Positions 45,248 through 53,681 of a DNA stretch of 64,000 nt are shown piece by piece. A model generated the notes under the pieces. That model searched no databases. It had not been told where the DNA came from and saw nothing but the letters and a program-made list of their open reading frames with translations. This DNA is from Maricaulis maris (GTDB lineage: Bacteria; Pseudomonadota; Alphaproteobacteria; Caulobacterales; Maricaulaceae). The DNA is taken from NCBI RefSeq assembly GCF_036322705.1, contig NZ_AP027270.1:2047501-2111500 (forward strand), read 5' to 3'. Each line of letters begins with the position of its first letter. The stretch's first letter is position 1. Made by a program: the position numbers and the translations under genes.

Positions 45248-45262
45248 TTGCCGCCTCGGCAA
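45248..45262. promoter_or_regulatory. TTGCCG-CCT-CGGCAA palindrome, likely FlbD enhancer of flagellin copy 3
   Basis: A palindrome with 6-bp perfect arms, about 95 bp upstream of the sigma-54 promoter of flagellin copy 3. It begins just past the flaF stop codon. Confidence 0.6.
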
Positions 45263-45265
45263 TTC

Positions 45266-45646
45266 TTACCCCGCGGCCTGCTCCGCGCTGGCATTGGCCT
45301 GGGGCATGAGCCCCTGCATCACGGTCCGGTTGATATCAACCAGATCGTCGATGGCGTCCGGATTGCGCATGGCGAAGCTGCCATGCTTGTACACGAAGAT
45401 TGACAGCGAGATGATGGCGGCCCGCAAGGACTCGGGCAGCTTGTTGTCCTGGCTCGCACAATCCAGCGCCAGATTGCTCCAGACGCGGCGGTTCCAGTCG
45501 ATCGCCTGCGCACGTTCTCGAACCGATTCCATGGGCAGGGTCTTGGCGTTCATGAGCGAGCGCGTTACCTGGGCGAAAAGCCGGTATTCGGTCGCGCGCG
45601 GATCTTCCGCGCGTGCCGCGGTCTTCTGATAAGCTTGGAAGGACAT
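45266..45646 (-). CDS. flaF: Flagellin biosynthesis regulator FlaF
   Basis: A 126-aa protein of the FlaF family, required for flagellin synthesis and secretion in Caulobacter. MSFQAYQKTAARAEDPRATE and VWSNLALDCASQDNKLPESL are family regions. It overlaps the flbT stop by one base (TGATG), so flbT and flaF are translated together. Confidence 0.93.
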   Translation of the reverse strand: MSFQAYQKTAARAEDPRATEYRLFAQVTRSLMNAKTLPMESVRERAQAIDWNRRVWSNLALDCASQDNKLPESLRAAIISLSIFVYKHGSFAMRNPDAIDDLVDINRTVMQGLMPQANASAEQAAG

Positions 45647-46032
45647 CAGCTCAGTCTCTCGGCTTCATAGGTCATCAGTTTGCGGCAGCCCAGAAGCGCC
45701 TTGTAGTGCTCGCCGGCCATCACATCGCGGCTGACATTGACGCACAGGCCGAGGGTGCCGGGATCCGAGACGACGCCCATGAACTCGTTCATGCGAAGCA
45801 CGAATTCGTCATAGAGCTTGTCGTCATTCTTGTCGGACAGATACATCATCATGATCGGGAAATAGATGCGCTTGACGGGCGTATCGACGTCCGCGGCGTG
45901 CAGGATGTCTTTCTCTCGGAGAACAGACGCCTTGTTCTGCAGCACAAGATTGGCCCGACGGTCGCCATTCTCGATGACGGCTCCGTTCAGGACAAACTTC
46001 TCGCCGGGTTTGAGCGAGATTTTGAGCGGCAT
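45646..46032 (-). CDS. flbT: Flagellin mRNA regulator FlbT
   Basis: FlbT binds the 5' UTR of flagellin mRNA and lowers its stability until the hook is complete. The 128-aa protein has MPLKISLKPGEKFVLNGAVI and VKRIYFPIMMMYLSDKNDDK, typical of the family. Start 46032 is chosen because the family begins at this methionine. It is divergent from flmG across a 167-bp gap. Confidence 0.95.
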   Translation of the reverse strand: MPLKISLKPGEKFVLNGAVIENGDRRANLVLQNKASVLREKDILHAADVDTPVKRIYFPIMMMYLSDKNDDKLYDEFVLRMNEFMGVVSDPGTLGLCVNVSRDVMAGEHYKALLGCRKLMTYEAERLS

Positions 46033-46199
46033 GAGGTCCCTCCGGTCCACAAATGATGCGAGCGATGTCGGTCGCGGCGCACAGGTTGGCAATATGGGGT
46101 GAAGAAAACGTTTCCAGCCCGCCGCTGCGGCATCATCGAATATTAGCGAGTTCTTAAAGCGAATCTCATGCCTTGGCTTCCAGAATCGAGGCAGGACTT

Positions 46200-48002
46200 A
46201 TGACCATGCAGGATGCGACCGCTCTCGACCTTGATGCGGAGATCTCCGCCGAGGCCGAAACCGAGAAGAACGAAACCCGCGACGCGGTGCCGATCGGCGC
46301 CCAGGCCATTCGTGTGGATGCGCATGTTGATCGCATCCCGGCCGACCGGCGTCGGGTCTTCCAGAAAGTCGCAGCGCTGGCAAAGCGCGCCATGAAAACG
46401 TCTGCCGAGGGTGACAATGTTGCCGCGGCCCGCCTTGCCCACAAGGCGTACCTGCTGGCCCCGGACATGGCCCTGACCAACCATGTGCTCGGCCTGATGC
46501 TCTATAATCTCGGCCGCTTGTCGCGGGCCCTCGATTTCTTCGAGACAGCCTGGAAGATCGATCCCAACGACGCCGAGATCTACCAGAAGCTCGGACTGGT
46601 CGCCTGGAAGCTGAACATGCTGGAGGCGGCCGAGAAATTCTACCGCCTGCAATACAAGCTCGCCCCGACAGCGGTTGATGCCGCGATCAACCTGGGCGGC
46701 GTGCTGCGCGATGGCGGCAAGTTCGAGGAAGCCATCGAGATCCTGCGGACCGCCATTTATGCCCACCAGGAGAATTACGAGCTCTGGAACTCGATGGGCA
46801 CCGTCATCAATGACAGCGGGGATCCGGTCCAGGCGCGCACCTTCTACGAGGAAGCCTTGCGCCTGAAGCCCGACTATGGCCGGGCCCACAACAACATGGC
46901 CAATATCCACGAGCTTCTGGGCGAGCCCGAACTCGCCATTCCGCACTTTGATGCCGCCCTCAAGGATCCCGCTGATCCAATGGAAGAGGCCACCATGCGG
47001 CATGGCCGGTCGATGGTTCTTCTTGCCGCCGGCCGTATCGAGGAAGGCTGGGCGGCCAATGAGAGCCGCCTCGACCCGAACCGGGCCCAGGCGACCTTGT
47101 TCACGATGAAGATTCCCTTCTGGGACGGGACTGATCCGGAGCAGCTGCGCGGCAAGACCCTGCTGCTTGTCGGCGAACAGGGCCTCGGCGACGAAGTCAT
47201 CTTCATGAATGTGGTCAACGACCTGCTCGAGGCTGTCGGTCCCGAAGGCGAGCTGCGCATCGCCTGCGAATACCGCCTGATGCCGCTGGTCAAACGCTCC
47301 TTCCCCGCGGCCGTGGTCGGCCATCACATGTCCGCAAACATCGAGGGCCGTGACGTCCGGGTTGTGAAGGAGCTGGAGGATGGCGCTGATTTCTGGACGC
47401 CGATGGCGACGCCATTGCGCGGCCTCCGCAAGAGCCTCGAGTCCTTCCCGGACGAGGCCGGTTTCCTGGTCGCCGATCCCGAGCTGCAGGCGGGCTTCCG
47501 CGCCCAGATCGCCGGCTTCGGCAGCGGCCTGAAAGTCGGCATCCTGTGGAAGTCCCTCAACATGAATGCCCGGCGCTCACGCTTCTTCTCCGCCTTTGAT
47601 GCCTGGGAGGGCGTCCTCAATACGCCGGGTGTCGACTTCATCAACCTGCAATACGGCAAGGTCGACGACGAGCTGGCGCTGGCCCGGGAACGCTTCGGTG
47701 TCACCGTGCACCAGCCGACCGACATCGATCTCAAGATGGATCTCGACAAGGTCGCGGCCTACGCCTCGGCCTGTGACCTCGTGCTCGGACCGATGAACGC
47801 AACCTCCAACCTCGCCGCTGCCTGTGGCGGCAAGGTCTGGTTCATCCATGCGCGGTCCTCGACCTGGACCCTGCTCGGCACCGATCGGCAGCACTGGTAC
47901 CCGCAGACCCGGTCCTTCTTCGGCACCGGCTTCCAGGACTGGGACAACACCATGGCCCGTGTCGCCAGCGAGCTGGCAGCCCTGGCCGGCAGGCCGGGCT
48001 GA
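46200..48002 (+). CDS. flmG: Flagellin glycosyltransferase FlmG (TPR plus glycosyltransferase domain)
   Basis: In Caulobacter, FlmG binds flagellin through TPRs and adds pseudaminic acid. The 600-aa protein has about six TPRs from residue 55 to 270 (ALDFFETAWKIDPNDAEIYQ, EAAEKFYRLQYKLAPTAVDA and others). A GT-B-like C-terminal domain follows, with LLLVGEQGLGDEVIFMNVVN, KVGILWKSLNMNARRS and CDLVLGPMNATSNLAAACGG. I chose ATG 46200 for GAGG 8 nt upstream; TTG 46173 and ATG 46206 are alternatives. It is the first gene of a probable operon with flmD, the sulfotransferase, ATP-grasp, SpsF and NeuB genes. Confidence 0.9.
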   Translation: MTMQDATALDLDAEISAEAETEKNETRDAVPIGAQAIRVDAHVDRIPADRRRVFQKVAALAKRAMKTSAEGDNVAAARLAHKAYLLAPDMALTNHVLGLMLYNLGRLSRALDFFETAWKIDPNDAEIYQKLGLVAWKLNMLEAAEKFYRLQYKLAPTAVDAAINLGGVLRDGGKFEEAIEILRTAIYAHQENYELWNSMGTVINDSGDPVQARTFYEEALRLKPDYGRAHNNMANIHELLGEPELAIPHFDAALKDPADPMEEATMRHGRSMVLLAAGRIEEGWAANESRLDPNRAQATLFTMKIPFWDGTDPEQLRGKTLLLVGEQGLGDEVIFMNVVNDLLEAVGPEGELRIACEYRLMPLVKRSFPAAVVGHHMSANIEGRDVRVVKELEDGADFWTPMATPLRGLRKSLESFPDEAGFLVADPELQAGFRAQIAGFGSGLKVGILWKSLNMNARRSRFFSAFDAWEGVLNTPGVDFINLQYGKVDDELALARERFGVTVHQPTDIDLKMDLDKVAAYASACDLVLGPMNATSNLAAACGGKVWFIHARSSTWTLLGTDRQHWYPQTRSFFGTGFQDWDNTMARVASELAALAGRPG

Positions 48003-48006
48003 GCGC

Positions 48007-48951
48007 ATGTCGGCGCGGCTCGCCATCCGCTGCGACGGCTCCACCACGATCGGTCTGGGCCATGTCATGCGCTGCGGAGCCCTGGCCAATGCGCTGGTTG
48101 ATGAAGGCGCCTCGGTCGCCTGGCTGACCACCATACCACAGTACCGCCCGGCGGATCTCGATGGTCGCATCGAAATCGTGACGCTGGCCAGCGATGACGC
48201 GCTGGCCGGCGCCCTCGCCTCGCGCGGCATCCGGCATCTGGTCGCCGACTGGAAGCAGACCGACCCGGACAGGGTCGCCGCGCTGCGCGCCGCCGGCCAC
48301 GCGGTCACGCTGGTCGGCAATTTCCTGCACGGCGCCGTGCCCGACCTGCATGTGCGCCAGGGCTTCCTGCCCGCCCTGTCCCCGTCCGGCGCACCGGCGC
48401 TGAGCGGCCCGCGCTATCTCCTCCTGTCAAAACCCTATCAGGACCTGCCGGAGCGCATGGTCAGTGACCGGCCGACCCGCGTCCTGCTCTCGCTTGGCGG
48501 GACGGTAACGCCGCTGCTGGACCGGATCGCCGAGCGCCTCGCCCTGTCCTTCCCGGATCTCGACCTTGACCGGCGCGGACCTGCCGGTAGCGGGGCCGTG
48601 CCGCCGCTGGTCGCGGCTTTGACGAAGGCCGATATCGGTATTCTCGCCGGGGGGACGACGCTGCACGAGGCTGCGGCGACCGGCTTGCCGACCATCTGCA
48701 TCCCGATCGCGCCCAATCAGTTCGAGCGCGCCGAGCAATTCGAGAGCGTCGGCCTGGGCCTCAGTCTCAACCCGTCCGATCCCGGTTTCGAGCGCCAGTT
48801 CGAGACCAGCCTTGCGGCCCTGGCCGGCGATGCCGGACGGCGTCGGGGCATGGCCCGGACGGCGCAGGCCCTGGTCGATGGCGGCGGCGCCGGCCGGGTC
48901 GCCCGACACCTTCTCGGCCTGGCAGCGACGACGGCGGCGGAATCGCAGTAA
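48007..48951 (+). CDS. flmD: UDP-sugar hydrolase of the PseG/SpsG type
   Basis: A 314-aa GT-B fold enzyme that removes UDP from the 2,4-diamino sugar before condensation with PEP. The N-terminal DGSTTIGLGHVMRCGALANA motif (GxGHxxR) is typical of PseG/SpsG. The C-terminal half has ADIGILAGGTTLHEAAATGL and CIPIAPNQFERAEQFESVGL. ATG is 4 nt after the flmG stop, so translation is coupled. It fits as FlmD in the Caulobacter scheme. Confidence 0.87.
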   Translation: MSARLAIRCDGSTTIGLGHVMRCGALANALVDEGASVAWLTTIPQYRPADLDGRIEIVTLASDDALAGALASRGIRHLVADWKQTDPDRVAALRAAGHAVTLVGNFLHGAVPDLHVRQGFLPALSPSGAPALSGPRYLLLSKPYQDLPERMVSDRPTRVLLSLGGTVTPLLDRIAERLALSFPDLDLDRRGPAGSGAVPPLVAALTKADIGILAGGTTLHEAAATGLPTICIPIAPNQFERAEQFESVGLGLSLNPSDPGFERQFETSLAALAGDAGRRRGMARTAQALVDGGGAGRVARHLLGLAATTAAESQ

Positions 48952-49036
48952 ACCCTTAAGGCTCAACAGGTCCATTGGACCTTCAACCGGTGTGTGATTC
49001 GCGCCGGCCACGCGACAAAGAGGACCGGACCGAGAC

Positions 49037-50035
49037 ATGACCCGCACGACGAAGACTGCGAGCAGCGGCGCAACAGGCCGGACAGGCGTCGAGACCGCCG
49101 GCGCGGGCCAGGTCTGGCCGAACTTCCTCGTCATCGGCGCGCCCAAATCCGGCACCACCTCGCTCTATCACTACCTGAGCCAGCATCCCGATGTCTTCCT
49201 GTCGAAGGTGCGCAAGGAAGGCCGCTTCTTTTCCGGTGTCGGTGACGGCTCGGTCTATTGGCCTGACTTCTATCATTTCGACACGGCGCCCGATGTCAGC
49301 GATTACCAGGCCCTGTTTGCCGACCATGACGGCCAGGCGCGGATCGGTGATGTCTCGCCGGACTATTACGCCTACGCATCGATCGCGGCGCGCCGGGTGG
49401 TGACCTATTGCGGCAACGAGACCCGGATCATCGCCATCCTGCGCAATCCGGTCGACCGGACCTATTCGCACTATCTCCAGAATGTCCGCCGTGACGCCGA
49501 GTTCTACTCCTTCGAACAGGCCCTCGCCGATGAACCGCGACGGATCGCGGCCAATTGGGGCTTCCAGTGGCTCTATGCCGATACCGGTCGCTATGCCGAC
49601 CGGCTGCGCCAATATCGTGACCGCTTCGACTCCATGCTGATCCTGCTGCAGGACGAACTCGATCAGGACGGACCGGGCACGGTGCGCCGCATCTTCGAGT
49701 TTCTCGGCATCGATGCCGAGGTCCCGGTGACCGTCGAGCAGCGCTACAATACCGGCGGCATTCCGCGCTCCAAGATGAGCATTCTGGACGGCGCCCATGA
49801 TCACCGCGTCGGGGAAAGCTTCGAGACGCTCCATGCCGAGCTGGTGGCTCCGGTCAGTGGCGTCTCAGGCGCGACCAGCGCCGACGGGGTCTATCCACCG
49901 ATTGATGACAGCAAGGTCTCCATCCCGCCGATGGCGGAGGCGACCCGCGCCAGCCTGCAGGCAAGGTTCGAGCCGGAGATTGTCGCGCTCGAGGACCTGC
50001 TCGGTCGATCGCTCGACCTGTGGCGGCCGGCATGA
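49037..50035 (+). CDS. PAPS-dependent sulfotransferase in the flagellin-sugar operon
   Basis: A 332-aa cytoplasmic sulfotransferase. The 5'-phosphosulfate-binding loop is IGAPKSGTTSLYHYL (G35 to T41) and the 3'-phosphate motif is LRNPVDRTYSHYLQ (R136 to S144). The family moves sulfate from PAPS to hydroxyls of sugars, lipids or proteins. It is 85 nt after flmD, and its last codons overlap the ATP-grasp gene (ATGA). Sulfation of the sugar or of flagellin is inferred from position. The first 25 residues are Thr/Gly-rich and may not be conserved. Confidence 0.82.
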   Translation: MTRTTKTASSGATGRTGVETAGAGQVWPNFLVIGAPKSGTTSLYHYLSQHPDVFLSKVRKEGRFFSGVGDGSVYWPDFYHFDTAPDVSDYQALFADHDGQARIGDVSPDYYAYASIAARRVVTYCGNETRIIAILRNPVDRTYSHYLQNVRRDAEFYSFEQALADEPRRIAANWGFQWLYADTGRYADRLRQYRDRFDSMLILLQDELDQDGPGTVRRIFEFLGIDAEVPVTVEQRYNTGGIPRSKMSILDGAHDHRVGESFETLHAELVAPVSGVSGATSADGVYPPIDDSKVSIPPMAEATRASLQARFEPEIVALEDLLGRSLDLWRPA

Positions 50036-51081
50036 GTCTCGCGGCGCTCAGCAAAGGCGTCCTGGTCACCGGCGTCGGCGCACCGCCGGGTCTGGGCACA
50101 CTGCGCTCGCTGCGCGGCGCCGACCCGGCACTCACCCTGGTGGCCGCCGACATCAATCCGCTCGCCGGCGGCATGTTCGAGCCGGGCACGCAAAGCGTGG
50201 TCCTGCCCTCGGCCCGCGATCCGGAGGCCTATCGCAGCGCCGTGAAAGCGGTCTGCGAGACCCGGGGTCTCGACATCATCATTCCGGGATCGGAAGCGGA
50301 AATCGCCGCACTTGCCCCGGTCGCCCGGTCCTGGACAGAAGCCGGACTGCGCGTCCCCGTCGCCGACCCGGAGGTGATCGCCTTCGGGATCGACAAGGGC
50401 CTGCTTCTCGACCGGGTCAAGGCGCTCGGCCTGCCGCATCCGCAGACCTTGCAACCGGGCTGCGAGGGCGACCTCGCCCAATGGAGCGGCGGCTTTCCCT
50501 GTGTCGTCAAACCCCGCACCTCGCGCGGCGCGCGCGGCGTCAGCTACCCCGCCAATGCCCGCGAACTTGCCGCCATCTGGCGCGACACCGCGGCCGAGCA
50601 TGGCCCGTGCGTCGTCCAGCAACGGATCCCGGGCGGCGCGGACACTGTCTACACGATCGGCTCGATGTGGAATCACGGCCAGCTGGTCGTCTCCACCCTG
50701 CATCGCAAGCTGCAGACCAATCCGCCCAGCGGCGGCGTCGCGGTAGCCGGTGAGACAGTTGTGGATCCCGCGCTGATGGCCGCCGGGATCGCCGTACTGG
50801 AAGCCTCCGGTCCCTGGCACGGCCTCGCTGCGGTCGAGCTGAAACGTCCGGCACCCGACGCGCCCGCCTATCTGCTGGAGATCAATCCGCGCATGTGGGG
50901 CTTTGGGTATCTGATGACGCTGGCCGGCCTCAATATTCCCGCCTTGCTGGTGCGCATGCTGGCCGGTCCCGAGCATCTGGCTGGCCATCTCCCGTCAACC
51001 TTTCCGCCCTACGCTCCCACCCGTATGGTCCGAACCTGGCAGGACATCGAGATTCCGCCGACCGAGGAGGGGCAAGCGTGA
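50032..51081 (+). CDS. ATP-grasp ligase-like protein
   Basis: A 349-aa protein related to the ATP-grasp part of carbamoyl-phosphate synthase. The N-terminal Rossmann-like domain has VLVTGVGAPPGLGTLRSL. The ATP-grasp domain has FPCVVKPRTSRGARGVSYPA (lysine that contacts ATP) and the metal-binding AVELKRPAPDAPAYLLEINP (ExN). ATP-grasp enzymes form amide or thioester bonds from carboxylates, so this may attach an amino acid or acyl group to the sugar amine, but the substrate is unknown. The ATG overlaps the sulfotransferase stop, and its stop overlaps the next gene's GTG, indicating tight coupling. Confidence 0.78.
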   Translation: MSLAALSKGVLVTGVGAPPGLGTLRSLRGADPALTLVAADINPLAGGMFEPGTQSVVLPSARDPEAYRSAVKAVCETRGLDIIIPGSEAEIAALAPVARSWTEAGLRVPVADPEVIAFGIDKGLLLDRVKALGLPHPQTLQPGCEGDLAQWSGGFPCVVKPRTSRGARGVSYPANARELAAIWRDTAAEHGPCVVQQRIPGGADTVYTIGSMWNHGQLVVSTLHRKLQTNPPSGGVAVAGETVVDPALMAAGIAVLEASGPWHGLAAVELKRPAPDAPAYLLEINPRMWGFGYLMTLAGLNIPALLVRMLAGPEHLAGHLPSTFPPYAPTRMVRTWQDIEIPPTEEGQA

Positions 51082-51806
51082 CCCGAACCGTTGCCGTCAT
51101 CCAGGCCCGCACCGGCTCCAACCGGCTGCCGGGAAAGGTCCTGGAACCGCTGCATGACGATGTCTCGTTGCTGGCCTATCAGTGCCGCCATCTGCGCCGG
51201 ATCGACGGCGTCGACGAACTGGTCATCGCCACCACCACCAATCCGGACGATGACGCGGTTGTCGCACTGGCCGACCGCGAGGGCATCCGCGCCTTTCGCG
51301 GATCGGAGGAGGATGTGCTGTCGCGCTTCCTGCTGGTCGCCGACCGGACCGACGCCAGGACGCTGGTCCGCATTACCTCCGACAGCCCGTTTCGCGACCC
51401 GCAGGTGATCGCCCGCTGTGTCGCCGGACATGTCGCCGAAACGGCAGACTATACCCGCCCCAGCGCCGACCACCTGCCCAAGGGCCTGCGCGCCGAGGTC
51501 GTCGAGACCGCCATCCTGCGCCAGCTCGACGCGGCGCCGGAGACAACCCTGCGCGACCGGGAACATGTGACCGTCTTCATCCGCGACCATCTCGACCGCT
51601 TCCGCTGCCATACCGTCGATTTCCCGGAAGCCTTGCGGCGTCCCGATTTCGACGTATCGGTCGACACGATCGAGGATCTCGCCCTCGTCCGGGCTCTTTA
51701 CAATGCCCTCACCGAGCGCGGCTGGCCGGTCGATACTGCGCATTTGTGCCGGCTGTACGACGAGACCCACGTCCTGAAATCCATCATCACCAACCTGGCC
51801 CTCTGA
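51078..51806 (+). CDS. SpsF-type nucleotidyltransferase, probable CMP-nonulosonate synthetase
   Basis: A 242-aa enzyme. TVAVIQARTGSNRLPGKVLE is the nucleotide-binding signature of SpsF/CMP-KDO synthetase relatives; FRGSEEDVLSRFLLVADRT and TLVRITSDSPFRDPQVIARC follow. In B. subtilis spsE-spsF-spsG encode an analogous set. The probable role is CMP activation of the nonulosonic acid made by NeuB, equivalent to FlmC/PseF although the subfamily differs. The GTG at 51078 is chosen because it overlaps the ATP-grasp stop (GTGA) and follows GAGGAGGGG; earlier frame residues are not family-like. Confidence 0.8.
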   Translation: MTRTVAVIQARTGSNRLPGKVLEPLHDDVSLLAYQCRHLRRIDGVDELVIATTTNPDDDAVVALADREGIRAFRGSEEDVLSRFLLVADRTDARTLVRITSDSPFRDPQVIARCVAGHVAETADYTRPSADHLPKGLRAEVVETAILRQLDAAPETTLRDREHVTVFIRDHLDRFRCHTVDFPEALRRPDFDVSVDTIEDLALVRALYNALTERGWPVDTAHLCRLYDETHVLKSIITNLAL

Positions 51807-51809
51807 CCC

Positions 51810-52727
51810 ATGACCCACATTGATGTGATCGCCGAAATCGGCTCCAACCATGGCGGCGACCTCGACGAGGCCAAGCGCTATATCGCGGCCTGCGCAAAGG
51901 CCGGCGCCGATGTCGTCAAATTCCAGACCCTGACCCGCGAAGGCCTGATCGCGCGCTTCGTGAAAGACGGCGACGGCAAGGTGGTCGAGAACCCGAAATT
52001 TGCCGGCTTCGGCAATGCCGGCCTGCCCGATGACTGGCACGCGCCGCTGAAAGCCTGCGCCGAGGACAATGGCGTCGAATTCATGTCGACGCCCTTCTCG
52101 CTGGACGCCGTCGCCCTGATGGAGAGCCTCGGCATCAAGCGCTACAAGATCGCCTCGGGCGACCTCACCTTCACCCCGCTGCTGGAGGCACTGGGCGCGA
52201 CCGGCAAACCGCTCATCCTGTCGACCGGCGCCAGCTATCTGGACGAGGTCGCCACGGCCGTCGGGACGCTGTCCCGCGCCGGGTGCACCGATCTCACCGT
52301 GCTGCACTGCGCCGCCAGCTATCCGCCGGCCTGGGACGATCTCAACCTGTCGGCAATCACCACGCTGAGGGCAACGCTGGGCCTGCCGGTCGGCCTGTCG
52401 GACCATTCCCCGGGCGCCATGGCACCGATCGCCGCCGCCGCACTGGGCGCGGTCTTGATCGAGAAGCACGTGACCTTCGACCGGACTACGCCCGGCCCGG
52501 ATCATCCGTTCGCGATGGAGATGGACGAGCTGGCGGCGATGATCGCCGACCTGCGTCATCTCGAGCTGGCGCTCGGCGACGGGATCAAGAAGCCGGCCGC
52601 GAGCGAGATCCACCGCCGCCGCAATCTGCGTCGGGGCCGCTATGACGCGACGACGGGGAAGCCGGACGATCAGGGCCGCGACTGGCTCCGCCCGCAGCAC
52701 GCGCCGGACGAGCGCGCCGAATTCTGA
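51810..52727 (+). CDS. neuB: NeuB/PseI-type nonulosonic acid synthase with shortened C-terminus
   Basis: Condenses the diamino sugar with PEP to give a nine-carbon sugar. The TIM barrel is intact: VIAEIGSNHGGDLDEAK, KAGADVVKFQT, EFMSTPFSLDAVA, RYKIASGDLTFTPLL, VLHCAASYPPAW, GLSDHSPGAMAP and IEKHVTFDRTTPGPDHPFAM. The protein is only 305 aa; relatives are about 330-350 aa with a C-terminal SAF (antifreeze-like) domain. Here only the start of that region (RRRNLRRGRYD) and an unrelated tail remain. It starts 3 nt after SpsF and ends the operon before the terminator at 52780. Confidence 0.9.
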   Translation: MTHIDVIAEIGSNHGGDLDEAKRYIAACAKAGADVVKFQTLTREGLIARFVKDGDGKVVENPKFAGFGNAGLPDDWHAPLKACAEDNGVEFMSTPFSLDAVALMESLGIKRYKIASGDLTFTPLLEALGATGKPLILSTGASYLDEVATAVGTLSRAGCTDLTVLHCAASYPPAWDDLNLSAITTLRATLGLPVGLSDHSPGAMAPIAAAALGAVLIEKHVTFDRTTPGPDHPFAMEMDELAAMIADLRHLELALGDGIKKPAASEIHRRRNLRRGRYDATTGKPDDQGRDWLRPQHAPDERAEF

Positions 52728-52779
52728 CGACGCCGGGACCTGGCCGCGCCGGAAGCGGCCCGCGCCCCCAAAACAAAAA

Positions 52780-52805
52780 CGCCCGCCGGACCGGCGGGCG
52801 TTTTC
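52780..52805. terminator. Bidirectional terminator between neuB and the cupin gene
   Basis: CGCCCGCCGG pairs with CCGGCGGGCG, with AAAAC on the left and GTTTTC on the right, so it can end both convergent units. Confidence 0.85.
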
Positions 52806-52823
52806 GTGACGGAGGACGGGACG

Positions 52824-53537
52824 CTATTTGGTCCGGATGGCGTCGATCTTGGAGGCCGAGACGCCGTCGACGATCGTGCGGTTGATCATCGGGTGGTTCT
52901 CGTCCTGCGGACCGAAATCACTGTCCGGGTGATAGGCAATGACCCGCATCTCGCTGTCGAAGGTGCGGAATTTGTGATTGCCCTCATAGGGGATGCGGAA
53001 CATCACGCCCGGCTCGAGCGGGATGATGCCTTCCGGCGTCTCGCACTCGCCACGGCCCGAGAACACCACACCGATCCGGTCGGACGGGTGGGTGTGCGGG
53101 GTCTGGTCAATGCCCGGCGGGAAATAGAGCAGGTTGAGGCAGGGATCGCCCATCTTGACCGGCGCGATCAGCAGGCTGTCGGTGCAGCCGTCGATATATT
53201 TCAGCCGGCCCTTGGGCTCGACCGGGCCACCGATCATGAAGAAGGCCTGGTGGAACTCACGCGCCATCACGATGCCGCGTCCACCGGATACGGTGAGCGC
53301 GTTGTTGGCCGAGAAATACATGCCGGCCTGGAGCCTGAACTGGCCGGACGCGGTGACCAGCGTCGCCTCGCCCTCCTGGACAAAGCCGAAATAGGCCGTG
53401 TCGACATTGCCCAGTTCGAGCACGTCACCGTCCCAGGCATGCAGCGTCGTCGGGAAGTTCGGATCGCAATCCGCCACTTTCCCGGTCAGCCATTCGAAGG
53501 CGTAAAAATTCTGGGTCCGAATCATCCCGTCAGCCAT
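52824..53537 (-). CDS. Cupin-fold protein of unknown function
   Basis: A 237-aa protein with two cupin halves; the second has the motif HTHPSDRIGVVFSGRGECET and PGVMFRIPYEGNHKFRTF, with histidines that could bind a metal. The first half (GFVQEGEATLVTASGQFRLQ) is less typical. It might be a dioxygenase, isomerase or binding protein. I chose ATG 53537 because AGGATCC precedes it; the longer frame is antisense to the MoxR gene. It converges with neuB at the shared terminator, so it is not in that operon. Confidence 0.6.
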   Translation of the reverse strand: MADGMIRTQNFYAFEWLTGKVADCDPNFPTTLHAWDGDVLELGNVDTAYFGFVQEGEATLVTASGQFRLQAGMYFSANNALTVSGGRGIVMAREFHQAFFMIGGPVEPKGRLKYIDGCTDSLLIAPVKMGDPCLNLLYFPPGIDQTPHTHPSDRIGVVFSGRGECETPEGIIPLEPGVMFRIPYEGNHKFRTFDSEMRVIAYHPDSDFGPQDENHPMINRTIVDGVSASKIDAIRTK

Positions 53538-53681
53538 GGATCCTGCACCTCTTCCATATTGCCGCCCCACTCGACGGGATTCGTCTTTACAGTCCCTTAA
53601 TCGACGCGTGTTGGCAGCGCATACAAAATTAGCGGCCTCTCGCCTCTGGAGACATGCGACCAATCGCGCTAGATGGCGTGT

